From Pseudoalteromonas rubra (lineage in GTDB: Bacteria; Pseudomonadota; Gammaproteobacteria; Enterobacterales; Alteromonadaceae): 64,000 bases of DNA. Under the pieces are notes generated by a model. The model made no database searches. It was given only the letters and a program-made list of their open reading frames with translations, and had not been told where the DNA came from. This document shows, piece after piece, positions 20,401 through 25,219 of the stretch. The stretch spans positions 62,001 to 126,000 of the forward strand of contig NZ_PNCI01000018.1 in NCBI RefSeq assembly GCF_005887095.1, read 5' to 3'. Within the stretch, counting starts at the first letter, position 1; each line of letters starts with the position of its first letter. The translations under genes were made by a program, and so were the position numbers.

Positions 20401-22166
20401 AAGTGGATAAGCGGCAACGTCATGGTCAGACCCAGGCAATTAACTGGGGCTACTGGCATTCAGATGATCCGCTAAAAAGCATTGAAAACAGTTTTGCCGA
20501 GAAAAAGGGCTACCAGCTGATCCAAATGCACGATGCCTTTGCGCAACTGCCCAAGCTGCTCAGCACCAAGCGCAGTACCCTGGCTGCCATTTGCACCACA
20601 GAGCCCGAACGCATCATGCATAACACAGCAGCACTGTTGCAGCGCAAGCGCCTGACGCACACGCGTCTGGAACAAGTATCGGAAGACACTCCTGATGCGC
20701 CTCAGGATATCGCTGGCACTGTGGTGAGCATTGTTGGCCAGGTGCTGGGAATAGCCCCCGATGAGCTGGATCTAAATTGCGATCTGTATGATTACGGCTT
20801 TGACTCTATCTCATTGCTGAAAACCTTCCAGCAGCTCAAAGCCCGGCTCAGTATTGATATTCAGGCCGATGCCTTTAAGAACATGAATACCATTCAGGCA
20901 CTGATCGACGAAATCGACAAGGCCCATGGCCAGGTTCAGCGTGAAGACGACGCACCGTTACCTGAGTTTATTGTCGATGCGGGCATTGATCTACCGACGC
21001 TGCCCGATGAGATAGTGCATGCCTATGAGGGCGACGTCCGTCATGTGCTGCTCACTGGTGCAACCGGCTTTTTAGGCAGTCATCTGCTGGCAGAGCTGAT
21101 GGCCACCACCAAAGCAAAAATATACTGCCTGGTACGCGCCGACAGCGCAAAGCAAGCACTGACTCGCATTGCCGATAATGCCAAGCAGTATGCGCTGACT
21201 CTGGATCTGGAGCGCATCGTGCCTGTCCCGGGAGATATGGAGCAATCCCGCTTAGGTGTATCCGATGAGCACTGGGCATTACTGTGCCGGGACATCCAAC
21301 ACGTGGTGCATACAGCCTCGTATGTGAACCATATCCAGCCCTACTTTGCCTTTAAAAAGTCGGTGGCTGGTACCAATGCCCTGCTAACACTGTGCTGTAC
21401 GGATACGCTGAAGATGATCCATTTTGTCTCCAGCACCACCGCCAGCACCCAGATCAAAGACTCGCACTTTTCGGTTAATCCGAGAGAGTCCTTTATTCCA
21501 CAAGACGAAGCAGCCTTGCTGTGCAGTGGATACGGTCAGTCAAAATGGGTGCAGGAAGAAAACATTCGTCAGGCATCACTCATAGGTGTGCCCTACACGG
21601 TTTACCGCTTTTCAGAAATCTCGGGCTCATCGAAAACCGGGATTGGTAACACGGATGATGTCTTCCACCGTATCCTGAAAATGATGCTCAGCATAGAGGT
21701 GCGCCCGGCTGAAAGCCCCTACATGCTCGATATCATTCCGGTTGACCGCGCGGCTACCTGTATTGTCGCCGGCATGAGTGACTCGCAAAAACGCAATCGT
21801 GTCTATCACGTGGCTAACCCAGCGCCATTGAGCATAAAGGCCTTTTATGACTTTGCCGCTGAGCGAGGTTTACACTTTACGCACACCGATAAAGCCGAGT
21901 TTATTGGTGCCTGTGAAGCCTACGCGGCCCAGCGTGAAGGCAAAGTTCAGGTCATTATGCAGGGCTTGTTGTCATCACGCCCTGGCTACGATGAATATCT
22001 GTTTGAAGCCTATTTTATGCCGATGGACCCGTATGATAAGGACAACTTTATTGCACTGACAGAGCGCTATGACATCACGCTGGGTGACTGGGAGCGTTTA
22101 TTTGATACTTACTTTACCCAGTGGCTGGAAGACAGACACTATCGGGAGATCTGGCAGGAGAGTTAA
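2409..22166 (+). CDS. Trans-AT PKS-NRPS megasynthase: four PKS modules, one threonine module, terminal reductase
   Basis: A 6,585-residue assembly-line protein. Start chosen at ATG 2409 (MTSKHNPQTP); an upstream in-frame GTG at 2325 would add 28 basic residues with no family likeness. Domains by approximate residue: KS1 17-440 (Cys185, His320, His362); DH 595-870 (His628 in HxxxGxxxxP, Asp786); KR1 1045-1275 (Tyr1191); C-methyltransferase 1310-1620 (EIGAGTGG near 1451); ACP1 (Ser1702); KS2 1788-2200 (Cys1946); KR2 2540-2745 (Ser2673, Tyr2686); ACP2 (Ser2834); condensation 2900-3330 (HHxxxDG at 3028-3034); adenylation 3338-3850 (D3529, F3530, W3533, N3572, I3599, G3601, M3626, V3634, H3635, K3825); PCP (Ser3892); KS3 3957-4374 (Cys4119 in SNCSSS); KR3 4708-4910 (Tyr4858 present, serine position is Gly4845); ACP3 (Ser4995); KS4 5066-5470 (Cys5215); KR4 5839-6060 (Tyr5981); ACP4 (Ser6133); thioester reductase 6205-6585 (GATGFLG; Tyr6375 and Lys6379). 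No AT motif occurs anywhere; each KS is followed by a docking-like linker. Expected chemistry: an alpha-methyl enoyl unit, a beta-hydroxy unit, threonine, two further extensions, then reductive release. The KS-first layout implies earlier modules off the left edge. Confidence 0.95.
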   Translation: MTSKHNPQTPSLPDKTPDIAIVGLSLRFPGADNKHQFWHNLSHKISSISEVPVERWDWKKYYDPKPDKQAQKSISKWGGFIGDIAGFDAGFFAISPKEAQSMDPQQRLSMELAWACFEDAGLTPSQFKNTATGVYLGCSNTDYQEFSTGNIDPHFLTGMSTGVFANRISHYFNFQGPSETVDTACSSSLVAIHKAMNDFRSGEISAALVGGVNLLITKNRYVSFSKLGVLSPQGRCKTLDAEADGYVRGEGVGMVLLLPVETAKALNATIYGIIKGSAVGHSGKTNTLTSPSPFSQSRVIQQAIDNARVGSDQIGFVELHGTGTVLGDPLEIQGLKRAFRASKQQTPDAPCYLSTVKTNIGHLESAAGIAGVIKTLLAFEHEQVPPLQNFETLNPKISLEKSPFKLATECMPWTGEQRLAGISSFGFAGVNAHVILESPQRLNPERPALDTALPIVLSARTRTALTQRAEDLLAYLESDNPVELRDLSYTLAMGRESMKHRMGFATDSLASVKVQLSKFVTGEAGDWHYSKVAATTEQSEVTHETLAARITGWVQGDIIDWQAGYSNLCPQRISLPAYPFEHKPYWLDAEDAAQLSHLHPLLHRSIPALGELIFASDFTGNEYFLRDHQVQGQAMLPGVCTLEMVHGAMTLSGQLADNQSLRLSQVNWRRPVTVDAQSGPVYLSLKQTGDRVTFELYREAHDTRQVYASGQAEVTEHSVTTRAIEAQPDARTVAASELYQQFSAAGVDYGPAFQRITTLSVADQQAQGELNPVIAPDFAFAPELLDSALHTLLGFAQDARPGLPFALEQAELLTPLPSGQTLIACATQTTHADASSQKFDVDICDEQGAVYVRLRGFSTRSMAHDTDATQLFTVLPGWQHLTTLPPAETTQYRFDYQGPASLKPAWCADLAEPADHLLWVAKDEYAEPLKLFTHLKALIEQGKGTEPLAITLLTFQTQQVYDETVEAHGAGLTGLLQSVAQEYPRWHVRIVDLSTTDSEETSHWQQATHLPAGFYAHRNDIWHTFSACEHTYLDSGKSAYRQDGVYLVLGGAGGLGQVWSEWMIRQYQAQVVWVGRRALNEDIEQAISRLSELGPAPQYIQADACDEAAMRAVMHTIEQDYGQLHGVVHSVLHLEDQGLANMDDAQFLRAYQAKQASGETLLSVCKDQPLDFVLLFSSMQSFSPAPGQSNYAAGCQYLDSLARSASAELPIKVVNWGYWGDVGRVSDPYYQRKMRQAGIGSVDAQSGMAALAKFMSSSLTQVGVVKMIPERAQAALVRSSYSSESSYNAFQSEQAAPALALDTQPADTEILYALCQALISAGWQHPTERTKALSALPDYFELWWQETARYLNEAGLLQNDELTLPEPPANLTVLEQDDYALLNAALAALPEILSGQRKATDVLFPGGSLTLVESVYRDNPVAMHANKALVTQLTHYLASLGEQPIRILEIGAGTGGTTRTVLPKLRNFTVTEYAYTDLSQAFFSHAKAQFQPDYPFVQTAYFDVSKPLTEQQIDLASYDVVIATNVLHATPDMLSTLNNAKACLKRGGLLLINEVTQPSLFTQLTFGLLEGWWLSKDTTLRLPGSPLLSQPRWQQLLSSNGFELTASATDAQSPQQVLCAQSNGRLVQQRAKPAQQTTPISNHNTAMQQPEQTQTDSQPATDSATLSDFVAQTLAGIASQALSMTADELDPDDSFADYGVDSILAIQILDEINARFTLSLPPTLLFDFPSIATLSAHIVAEHSDKAMALMHKTQPAMATTQQAAPKSIQPATDEVKPAHKTSHNNADKIAIVGMSGQFGDASNVDEFWEMLSNKRTSVRAQQRWDLSNLSPEAQNWCRYASLLDDIASFDAPFFSITPQEAEVMDPQQRLFLQEAYRALEDANMITQAAGSNTGVYLGCAQGDYASLAPQDAPAQLFWGNAGSVIPARVSYYLNLKGPALAIDTACSSSLVAMHSACQALKNGEIDAALAGGVATLCTPQFSQHAGKAGMLSADGTCYTFDDRANGFVPGEGVGVVVLKRLSDAEREGDHILGVILASATNQDGTTSGITAPSSVSQQQLHSRIYEQFDIAPDSLSLIEAHGTGTKLGDPIEFQALTRAFRAETPRSQFCALGSVKTNIGHCLTAAGVAGVIKTILAMQHKTIPASLHYQQGNSHIDWQDTPFYVAQETQPWTVPDGHPRRAGVSSFGFSGTNAHLILEEYQPTKTAVQVASAQPVIIALSAKSPEVLRDKARKLADWLAQTQLDDSALESLAYTLQSAREAMDCRMAFVAHTLAQVHTQLSDFANQQAGTYKQGNSKQGKAILAALDKDDFNRWTQAGELNKLLALWVVGAELDWSAFYAAKPTLLRLPTYPFASTPYWLSGAPKLKQTNPQSVPTAIAEDSLLHLIPQWQPLDVTSQASWSGKRRVIALAPHNDMPDAIVLQDTSGDTAQRIEALTIALIAHIKQLASTTEPLLIQLLVPANEPLLMALAGVLKTAALEHHLLSVQLVQSDTNAQSAAHLVQASQYTQHKVLRFAQGQCEVQTLTPQHSDAPALMPWKENGLYLITGGLGQLGQCFAKEILTQTRHAQVIITGRRTAPESLGMPGDTSRIHYYQTDISTQTQCAELLNRIGAQHGALTGILHSAGVIDDQLIASKTPQAVQRVLAPKVSGVMALDKASKAVPLDFFISFSSIAACFGNPGQADYATANAFLDAYMLKRQQWGEQGQRHGLSLSVNWPLWAQGGMQMDAVKQSLLRSQGLAAMPDELGLKAFYQLFAKPHTQQCFLYGNPDKLTRWITPQAKVNAQTPAAHNTATLSDSALMDHLKAVVAQVSKLPVEELDSDLDFRDMGFDSIMLMSVVQQLEADPQLGLDALPPALLFEVKTLNQLHAYLVKQQPNIATVQVTHEEPLSQQAPLGQLPLSKAQQGLWLLHKQNPTLCSYNIPLVFELASLDVARMQQALDSLCQRHPVLRLRIHETDGRPTQQIHPDTIRIEQTSLAPTSKAALTDAIQQTIAVPFDLSGPLLRASAWQVASGAQSRHVMVIVLHHLIIDGVSATQLLSQLWQAYYEGAPTAAPDLGFFDYLDWEQQLLASPSADTLKHFWQQSLNPAHTPLPLPGKRTTQVNPGEPNSARVTLNLPARTEQQLEQFLARHKLSTSVFFLTVFQTLLSRLTGRNEIILGTPVMQRPKASMAQSLGLFVNQLPLPLTRNNSTNFVSQTRANQTQLDAVISHSALPLSELLSAVNAPRIPGVHPLFQIGYACHNFIQADWVEDNQALLGALWQEFQQDAELDLSLEVTPLGCSYQLAFKFATRAYERHTVQTLADSYVQLLEDVLLSGDLPPDGQPQTPSTKPATLLDSFTLQAAQHPTQTAVSFAGATLSYQALEQQANQLAHTLIARGARPGSRVALLLRPSVEMIIAMLAVLKTGSAYVPVDPSSPEDRARFILADADPALVLMSDELTLPVAHSQVYRLSDCLQSSTMAPVTAPGIALAPQALAYIIYTSGSTGQPKGVLVEHSNITALLNNTQPGFGFNAQDTWCLFHSFAFDFSVWEIWGALAHGGKLVIVDDACKKDSAAFARFIHDNQVSILNQTPSAFYPLMTHLLAQPALTHSLRTVIFGGEALELSKLMPWFEAAQPLPKLVNMYGITETTVHVTEMEITRELVEQNPGKSIIGKPLPGYRLYLLDEQHSPVAAGQPGELYVGGCGVSRGYHQRAVLTAERFIPNPLAGQSEERLYRTGDLARLNGQGQYEYLGRCDDQVQIRGHRIELGEVQHALLSNPAIQDACVLAASKRHGDVLVAYLVTQVPLSDEAIRAELLKLVPEYMVPAYFVSVPAMPLTNNGKVDKQALLSQLPFNSHTAQAALSTLEASLSAAVPEQNIHAEVSAIWCDVLDVSQVAPDAPFFTVGGDSLLANVLATKLSARFNIDLPLTEVFQYSTINAQCDYLSAKVTSPIAAHVQAPEPVPPAKPTTADQAIAMIGLSCHYPDSPDAQTFWQNLIEGKNLVRHSHRAESDASMIRLDTWVEGQDEFDPGFFNLSEKQARTMSYAQRQLLLHAWKAVEDAGYRCDQMPNTGVYISASGGDLTDLNLHDKFSNGEFVLNAEDYVASTLNQPGTLATSISYHLGLTGPSLFVHSNCSSSLSALALACSALKAGDIDYAIVGAACLFPQRTTGYKIEKGLNFAPDARCKVFDAQADGMIGGNGVSVVVLKRADEATQDSDHIYSLIKAVKVNNDGNNKAGFFAPGTEGQMQVITQALQSADVSPASISYVEAHGTGTALGDPIEFAALQQVYQPHSEAKQYCGLGAVKSNLGHTDTLAGLTGLVKTSLSLHHKLLPGTLHYSEPNPHVDLANSPFYVVDSTRLWETPLLPRRAAVSSFGIGGTNAHAILEEAPAVQTQSALSSQPSIVVLSAATPEVLQRQVSELLNWLERTLCDDALRVSLAYTLQTGRQVMVHRAGFVVSSLNELKTQLTHYLARSEQTPLNPVPTGTPASWLAQGDYQAILSHWLDSGFEDWGFMYQGQAISKLSLPTYPFDLKPYTLGLSQTQTEELVPCTLSVPKWRTQPVVTNNETVAPDSTSSHCVVLCDLPELEVAGAITQVLSSSHYAPEQQVSDYGTQLLDIIQSLAKTRQPTLLQLVIGNTQAEPLANLNSCLHGLLKTASIEHPMLRTQLLLVDPTLSSDTLYTLLTNNRNAPDSVIAYQGTSRTVLGYQPVNDVNPVSAWQPEGVYLITGGLGGIGRHFIAELAALRFATTVVVTGRRAADDAQVESQLRNLKQGQVQLVYRQLDVAQKMNTLLLVRDIVHEFGALHGVIHAAGIVQDTLLCNKTPTSFAQVLAPKVTGVVALDEATADLPLHFFACFAGLSGVQGAASQCDYATANAFLDSYMHQRHALVASGERHGLSASIDWPFWQDGGMQRNAQFAHTDTAMPTNSGIDAFYRALQQPQTLVQYTPADPNHEQVSDTATPAAQFSSEAALDAALTEQLSTMVAALLGVQPDTLDGDTDLGEFGADSIAFITFINQLNSRYQLELSPSVLFMHSTLNSLRAHIIAEYGDTLIATTNETQTSSTDTVAEQAPVNASNDEAIAIIGISAAFPEASNLDEFWHNLSTGKDCVTRHSWPQPQDSELSWPGEINWLGRLRRDTEFDPLFFNIAPAECERIQLQESLLMMHVWQCIENAGYDPKSLAGTSTGLFIGCQSGYHEGLITSPAFAPNRMSYFLDLHGPSEGVDTTCSSSLVAVHKAMAAIRLGECEQAIVGGVNIIDTPTASLAMQEIGALSPDGRCKTFAADADGIVRGEGVGMIMLKKRSAAERDQDAIYATLLGSAVNHGGKSQGFTVPNARAQTQLLDKAWRNANINPATLSYIECHGTGTTLGDPVELDALKAAFNTHQWPTQCALGSVKSNIGHTEIAAGIAGLIKVVLQLKHQTLVPSLHVHALNPYLALEDTPLAVQTQAQPWEHGDTPRRAAVSAFGISGVNAHVVLEEYQPNITEQHTALPDAPAMVVLSATSKAALAQKVAELSNHVATLPDTPQILTQLAATLALGRTAQAYRLGWVVSSLDALRTALSEAVPDQTQKVSHNTNEQLTAEQLLTLHQTQEYAAIVRLWQSGKVVSWQPLYPTPLPKLHLPGTSFISKNAVEAEQTSPWLLLDNQFHPAALTLPEDWQTSLTAQLAHRHILLVSDTQAQLETLSKPLHASGCKVTSLCFEQLDNSALDPEDLPDTIFVLGCGSLLEPQQQIKPLFELMQLTARHDNHTMQLFYATQTDPQTETRDDLSALLRCYNLRNPQHSWTLVEQLGEAACLGELMLQEFASTLLNTTAHQPNQVQYRDGARFALQLTQLPGANDTTQPEYEIRHSGTYLIAGALGELGMALSQRLLEDFDATLILLGRRDEQTVQPQLTKLSGKGTVHYLALDIADAQQLEQLSALLSDKSLELNGVFHLGTTYTEEENSWADFARSMQVKVQGTQQLDALLGGCELDFFMLFSSMAVFGSLNHLSYSYANGFQNAFARARNQQVDKRQRHGQTQAINWGYWHSDDPLKSIENSFAEKKGYQLIQMHDAFAQLPKLLSTKRSTLAAICTTEPERIMHNTAALLQRKRLTHTRLEQVSEDTPDAPQDIAGTVVSIVGQVLGIAPDELDLNCDLYDYGFDSISLLKTFQQLKARLSIDIQADAFKNMNTIQALIDEIDKAHGQVQREDDAPLPEFIVDAGIDLPTLPDEIVHAYEGDVRHVLLTGATGFLGSHLLAELMATTKAKIYCLVRADSAKQALTRIADNAKQYALTLDLERIVPVPGDMEQSRLGVSDEHWALLCRDIQHVVHTASYVNHIQPYFAFKKSVAGTNALLTLCCTDTLKMIHFVSSTTASTQIKDSHFSVNPRESFIPQDEAALLCSGYGQSKWVQEENIRQASLIGVPYTVYRFSEISGSSKTGIGNTDDVFHRILKMMLSIEVRPAESPYMLDIIPVDRAATCIVAGMSDSQKRNRVYHVANPAPLSIKAFYDFAAERGLHFTHTDKAEFIGACEAYAAQREGKVQVIMQGLLSSRPGYDEYLFEAYFMPMDPYDKDNFIALTERYDITLGDWERLFDTYFTQWLEDRHYREIWQES

Positions 22167-22175
22167 GTAGACTAC

Positions 22176-22199
22176 AAAGCGGGCGTAATAGCCCGCTTT
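22176..22199. terminator. Bidirectional hairpin terminator between megasynthase and serB
   Basis: Nine-base-pair stem AAAGCGGGC / GCCCGCTTT with a six-base loop, ten bases after the megasynthase stop and followed by GCTTTTATT on the plus strand. The convergent serB stop lies 19 bases further on, so one hairpin can end both transcripts. Confidence 0.8.
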
Positions 22200-22217
22200 G
22201 CTTTTATTAGCTCACAA

Positions 22218-23231
22218 CTAAACCGGGACACTCAGCAAATAAAGCAGCTGAGTCAAAGACCCTTGGGTAATGGCGGCATCCGCCTGCTCGACCACCTTAG
22301 GTTTGCCATGCACAGCCACGCCTAAGCCAGCAGCGGCCATCATGATTAAATCGTTGGCACCATCGCCCATGGCCACGGTTTGATTGGCCGAAATATCAAA
22401 CTGTTCAGCCAGAGATTTAAGCACCTCGGCTTTTTTGCTGCCATCAACGACCTCGCCCAGTACTTTACCAGTCAGCTTATCGTCGGCAATTTCCAGTGTG
22501 TTAGCAAAAACAGCATCCAGCTGCAACGGCGCTTTGAGCGCCTCGGCAAACCAGGTAAAGCCACCGGAGGCAATCGCCAGATGCCAATGATGTGCTTTGA
22601 GCACCGCACACAGCTGGGCAACGCCCTCCATCAGCGGCAGGTTGTCTTTGAGTTGCTGAATAAGCGGTAATTCGACTCCGGACAGCTTGGCAACACGCTG
22701 ATGCAGACTGTCGTTAAACGCCAGCTGCCCGGCCATCGCCTGTGCAGTGACGGCAGCAACCTCATCATACACCCCAGCCAGTCTGGCAATTTCATCAATG
22801 CACTCAATTTTGATTGCCGTGGAGTCCATATCCATCACCAGTAAACCGGGCTTGCGCAAGCTCGGCGGCTGGCTGATGGCGGCACCTTGCAGGCCACACT
22901 GTGCCGCTAATGTGCGAATGGCCGTGCGCACATCGCGTGTCGACTGGGTATATAAAACCAGTCCGGGTACCATGTCAGCTGTGGGTTGATACAGCGCTAA
23001 CCTGGTGACTTCAATATCGGCACGCTGGCACAGGCCTAAAATCTCCAGGACAGTCTCCTCGCTGAGCTCATCACCAAAGAAGCACAAGTACTGACCACCT
23101 TCTGACAATGGACAAGCGCCAGGCTTAAGGTGATCTTCGTTTTCAATCTGGTACCACTTTGCTAAGGTAAGAAGCTGCTGAGCAGGCTCAGCGATGGCAC
23201 GCAACTGGATTGACGCGAGTGACTTTGACAT
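22218..23231 (-). CDS. serB: Phosphoserine phosphatase
   Basis: Hydrolyses O-phosphoserine to serine, the last step of serine synthesis, in the cytoplasm. It is a HAD-superfamily enzyme: motif I DMDST is at residues 134-138, with the nucleophile and general acid at Asp134 and Asp136, and the C-terminal GDGANDL binds magnesium. The first 120 residues form the N-terminal regulatory domain seen in enterobacterial and alteromonad SerB. The 337-residue length is normal. It converges with the megasynthase and diverges from ytjB, the same serB/ytjB divergence found in Escherichia coli. The left neighbour is not part of that conserved order, which makes the serB 3' side the edge of the accessory region. 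Confidence 0.97.
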   Translation of the reverse strand: MSKSLASIQLRAIAEPAQQLLTLAKWYQIENEDHLKPGACPLSEGGQYLCFFGDELSEETVLEILGLCQRADIEVTRLALYQPTADMVPGLVLYTQSTRDVRTAIRTLAAQCGLQGAAISQPPSLRKPGLLVMDMDSTAIKIECIDEIARLAGVYDEVAAVTAQAMAGQLAFNDSLHQRVAKLSGVELPLIQQLKDNLPLMEGVAQLCAVLKAHHWHLAIASGGFTWFAEALKAPLQLDAVFANTLEIADDKLTGKVLGEVVDGSKKAEVLKSLAEQFDISANQTVAMGDGANDLIMMAAAGLGVAVHGKPKVVEQADAAITQGSLTQLLYLLSVPV

Positions 23232-23352
23232 GGATACTCCTGATTGGGGTCATATCCGGTTCTTCTGAACCGATGTATTAGTACTTGTTTGGTAACGGTA
23301 TGCGCCCTTTGTAACATCTTAACCATGGCATGTCAGCAGGCAATCAAGATCT

Positions 23353-23973
23353 ATGAAAAATACACAAGCCCTTGAATATCTCTCCTCGTCACGCAACCGC
23401 CGTTTACTGCGTCTGCTGGTCGCGGCAATGTGCTTTTTAACCGTTACCTGGCTGGCCTTTAATACCAGCTTTCGCTCTCATCAGCTGTTACACACTAATG
23501 CTGATCACACAGGTCGTAGCCTGACTAAACAACTGGCGCTGAATGCTGCTTTGCCGCTCAGCCGCATGGATACGCCACAGCTCAGGGCTTTGTGTAACCA
23601 CCTCGCCAGTGACGAATTTGTACTGTCAGTCAGGCTCTACAATCAACAAGGCCAATTTATTATCGGCAACGATGGCCAGGATGCACCACCAGAAATAACC
23701 GACTTGCCCCGCCATTTAGCCGGGCTGACTCAGTCTAAGCAGCCGATTGTTGAGCCCATTTATGATACGGAGCAACAACCCATAGGTTTTGTCAGCGTCG
23801 AGTATTTAACCGAATCTGCCATGGCAGAAAGTCACCGCCATTTCCACGAACTCGGTCGCGTGGTGCTGCTGATGCTGGCTATTGCCTGTATTTTTACCTG
23901 GCAGATTGGCCGGGCCTTAAAGCGCTGGGAAGTGAAACGTCAGATCCGCAATAGCGTTGCTGATGAACAGTAG
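23353..23973 (+). CDS. ytjB: YtjB/Smp (AhpA-like) membrane protein
   Basis: A 206-residue inner-membrane protein. One hydrophobic segment lies near residues 20-38 and a second near 172-188 (VVLLMLAIACIFTWQIG), with a periplasmic domain of about 130 residues between them and a short basic cytoplasmic tail. This topology and its place head-to-head with serB match the SMP/YtjB family. The precise function is not known to me; the fold resembles the extracytoplasmic sensor part of signalling proteins, without any output domain. The 121-base gap to serB should hold both promoters. Confidence 0.8.
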   Translation: MKNTQALEYLSSSRNRRLLRLLVAAMCFLTVTWLAFNTSFRSHQLLHTNADHTGRSLTKQLALNAALPLSRMDTPQLRALCNHLASDEFVLSVRLYNQQGQFIIGNDGQDAPPEITDLPRHLAGLTQSKQPIVEPIYDTEQQPIGFVSVEYLTESAMAESHRHFHELGRVVLLMLAIACIFTWQIGRALKRWEVKRQIRNSVADEQ

Positions 23974-24162
23974 CATTGCCAGTAACCCTAAAAACCGGCA
24001 TGGGCTATAAACTATTAAAAAGAAACAAAAAGTTAAAACTATTGACGTCAGGTAGAAATTAAAATAATGTTTTAACTGCGAGTTACCATAATGGGTAATT
24101 AGCATACCGCGCTGAGCAATTAAATTCGGCGTTGGTACAATTTCAAGTTTAAGGAAAATAAA

Positions 24163-24354
24163 ATGAAATTACAGATCAAAAAGAAAAATATGAAGACGCT
24201 GTCTAATCTACGTAATTTAGATGCTCAGGCCACGCCAAATGTAGCAGGCGGAACGATTCAAACTCGTCCTGTTTCTTGCCAATACTGGTGCGGTAACAGA
24301 CAGTCTGACTTTAACTGTAATACTGAGCCAGGCAGACACTGTGTAACAGACTAA
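24163..24354 (+). CDS. Small double-glycine-leader peptide with four cysteines
   Basis: A 63-residue peptide with a good ribosome site (AAGGA at 24151-24155, seven bases before ATG). The first 30 residues look like a double-glycine secretion leader: basic N terminus MKLQIKKKN, then LxxLSN, then TPNVAGG, which would be cut after Gly30. The remaining 33 residues form a polar, aromatic-containing core with four cysteines, the first two as CQYWC. The leader style is that of class II bacteriocins and Nif11/lanthipeptide-type precursors exported by peptidase-containing ABC transporters. No transporter, modification enzyme or immunity gene is beside it, so its processing partner would be elsewhere. 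The flanks are AT-rich (23974-24162) and a hairpin follows. The function is unknown; calling it a bacteriocin or RiPP precursor is inference from the leader. Confidence 0.7.
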   Translation: MKLQIKKKNMKTLSNLRNLDAQATPNVAGGTIQTRPVSCQYWCGNRQSDFNCNTEPGRHCVTD

Positions 24355-24374
24355 GACAACACATAAAGTCTCAC

Positions 24375-24394
24375 AAGAGGGGTGAGCCCCTCTT
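24375..24394 (+). terminator. Hairpin after the small peptide gene
   Basis: Eight-base-pair stem AAGAGGGG / CCCCTCTT with TGAG loop, 20 bases after the stop of the double-glycine peptide. The thymine tract after it is short (one T, then GCAGC), so termination may be partial. Confidence 0.55.
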
Positions 24395-24443
24395 TGCAGC
24401 AATTATACCTATCATCCCAGTGCTAACGTATTCATCCAGGGCG

Positions 24444-25208
24444 TTATCTGCTTAATATTTCCTGCGACGTCTTGTAAATTACCTCTGCAATGTTTTGAGG
24501 GGGTTCTTTGCGAATGGCACACAAATGCTCAAACACCTCCACCACCCGTTTAGGTACATTCGGCTGTCCCTGATAACCTGCAAGCGGCATAGAAGGCGCA
24601 TCGGTTTCCAACACGAGTGAGTCTAACGGCACTTGAGCCAGCGTAGTGCGGGTTTTTGCTGCCCGCGGATAGCTGATGGTGCCCCCCACGCCAAGTTTAA
24701 ACCCCAGTTTGAGATACGTGTTGGCATCTTGCAGTGAGCCGGAAAAGGCATGAATAACGCCGCCGTTTTGGGGGGGCAGTTGCTTAAAAGCCGCTGCCAG
24801 CAGATGATGGCTTTTGCGGTGATGGACAATCAGCGGCAACTTAAGCGCATTGGCCAGCGCAATATGCTCAATAAACAATTGCTGCTGTGCGGCGATGTCC
24901 TCCACCATGGCATCAATTCCACACTCACCTATGGCCACCAGCTCTGGGCTATGCTGGTGTGCAAGTGCGGCCAGTTGCGCCATATCACCCGCTTTATGCT
25001 GCGCCATAAAATACGGATGCAGCCCAAAAGCGATTTTGATGCCAGGGTACTGCTGCGCAAAAGCAGGCAAAGTACGACACTGCGCCAGGGTCACGCCCGG
25101 CACCACACAGCGCTCAACGCCCAGCGCCTGCGCATCAGCCAGATGCTGTTGCAACTGGTCTGTGAGCTCATCAAAATCCAGGTGGCAGTGGGTATCAATA
25201 AAGCGCAT
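24444..25208 (-). CDS. yjjV: TatD-family metal-dependent hydrolase YjjV
   Basis: A 254-residue TatD-type metallohydrolase, closest by eye to Escherichia coli YjjV (shared HAFSGSLQ, GVGGTISYPRAAKTR and LETDAPxMPLxGxQGQPN). Metal ligands are visible: the N-terminal THCH pair, Glu of GECGID, His of VHHRK, His of IHAFSG and Asp of ETDAP. The family has DNase or esterase-like activities; the substrate of YjjV is not settled. Start chosen at ATG 25208 (MRFIDTHCHLDF), 11 bases after the pdxH stop. A GTG at 25220 that overlaps the pdxH stop is the alternative and would add four residues. It is probably translated from the pdxH transcript. Confidence 0.9.
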   Translation of the reverse strand: MRFIDTHCHLDFDELTDQLQQHLADAQALGVERCVVPGVTLAQCRTLPAFAQQYPGIKIAFGLHPYFMAQHKAGDMAQLAALAHQHSPELVAIGECGIDAMVEDIAAQQQLFIEHIALANALKLPLIVHHRKSHHLLAAAFKQLPPQNGGVIHAFSGSLQDANTYLKLGFKLGVGGTISYPRAAKTRTTLAQVPLDSLVLETDAPSMPLAGYQGQPNVPKRVVEVFEHLCAIRKEPPQNIAEVIYKTSQEILSR

Positions 25209-25219
25209 AAGGCACGGCA

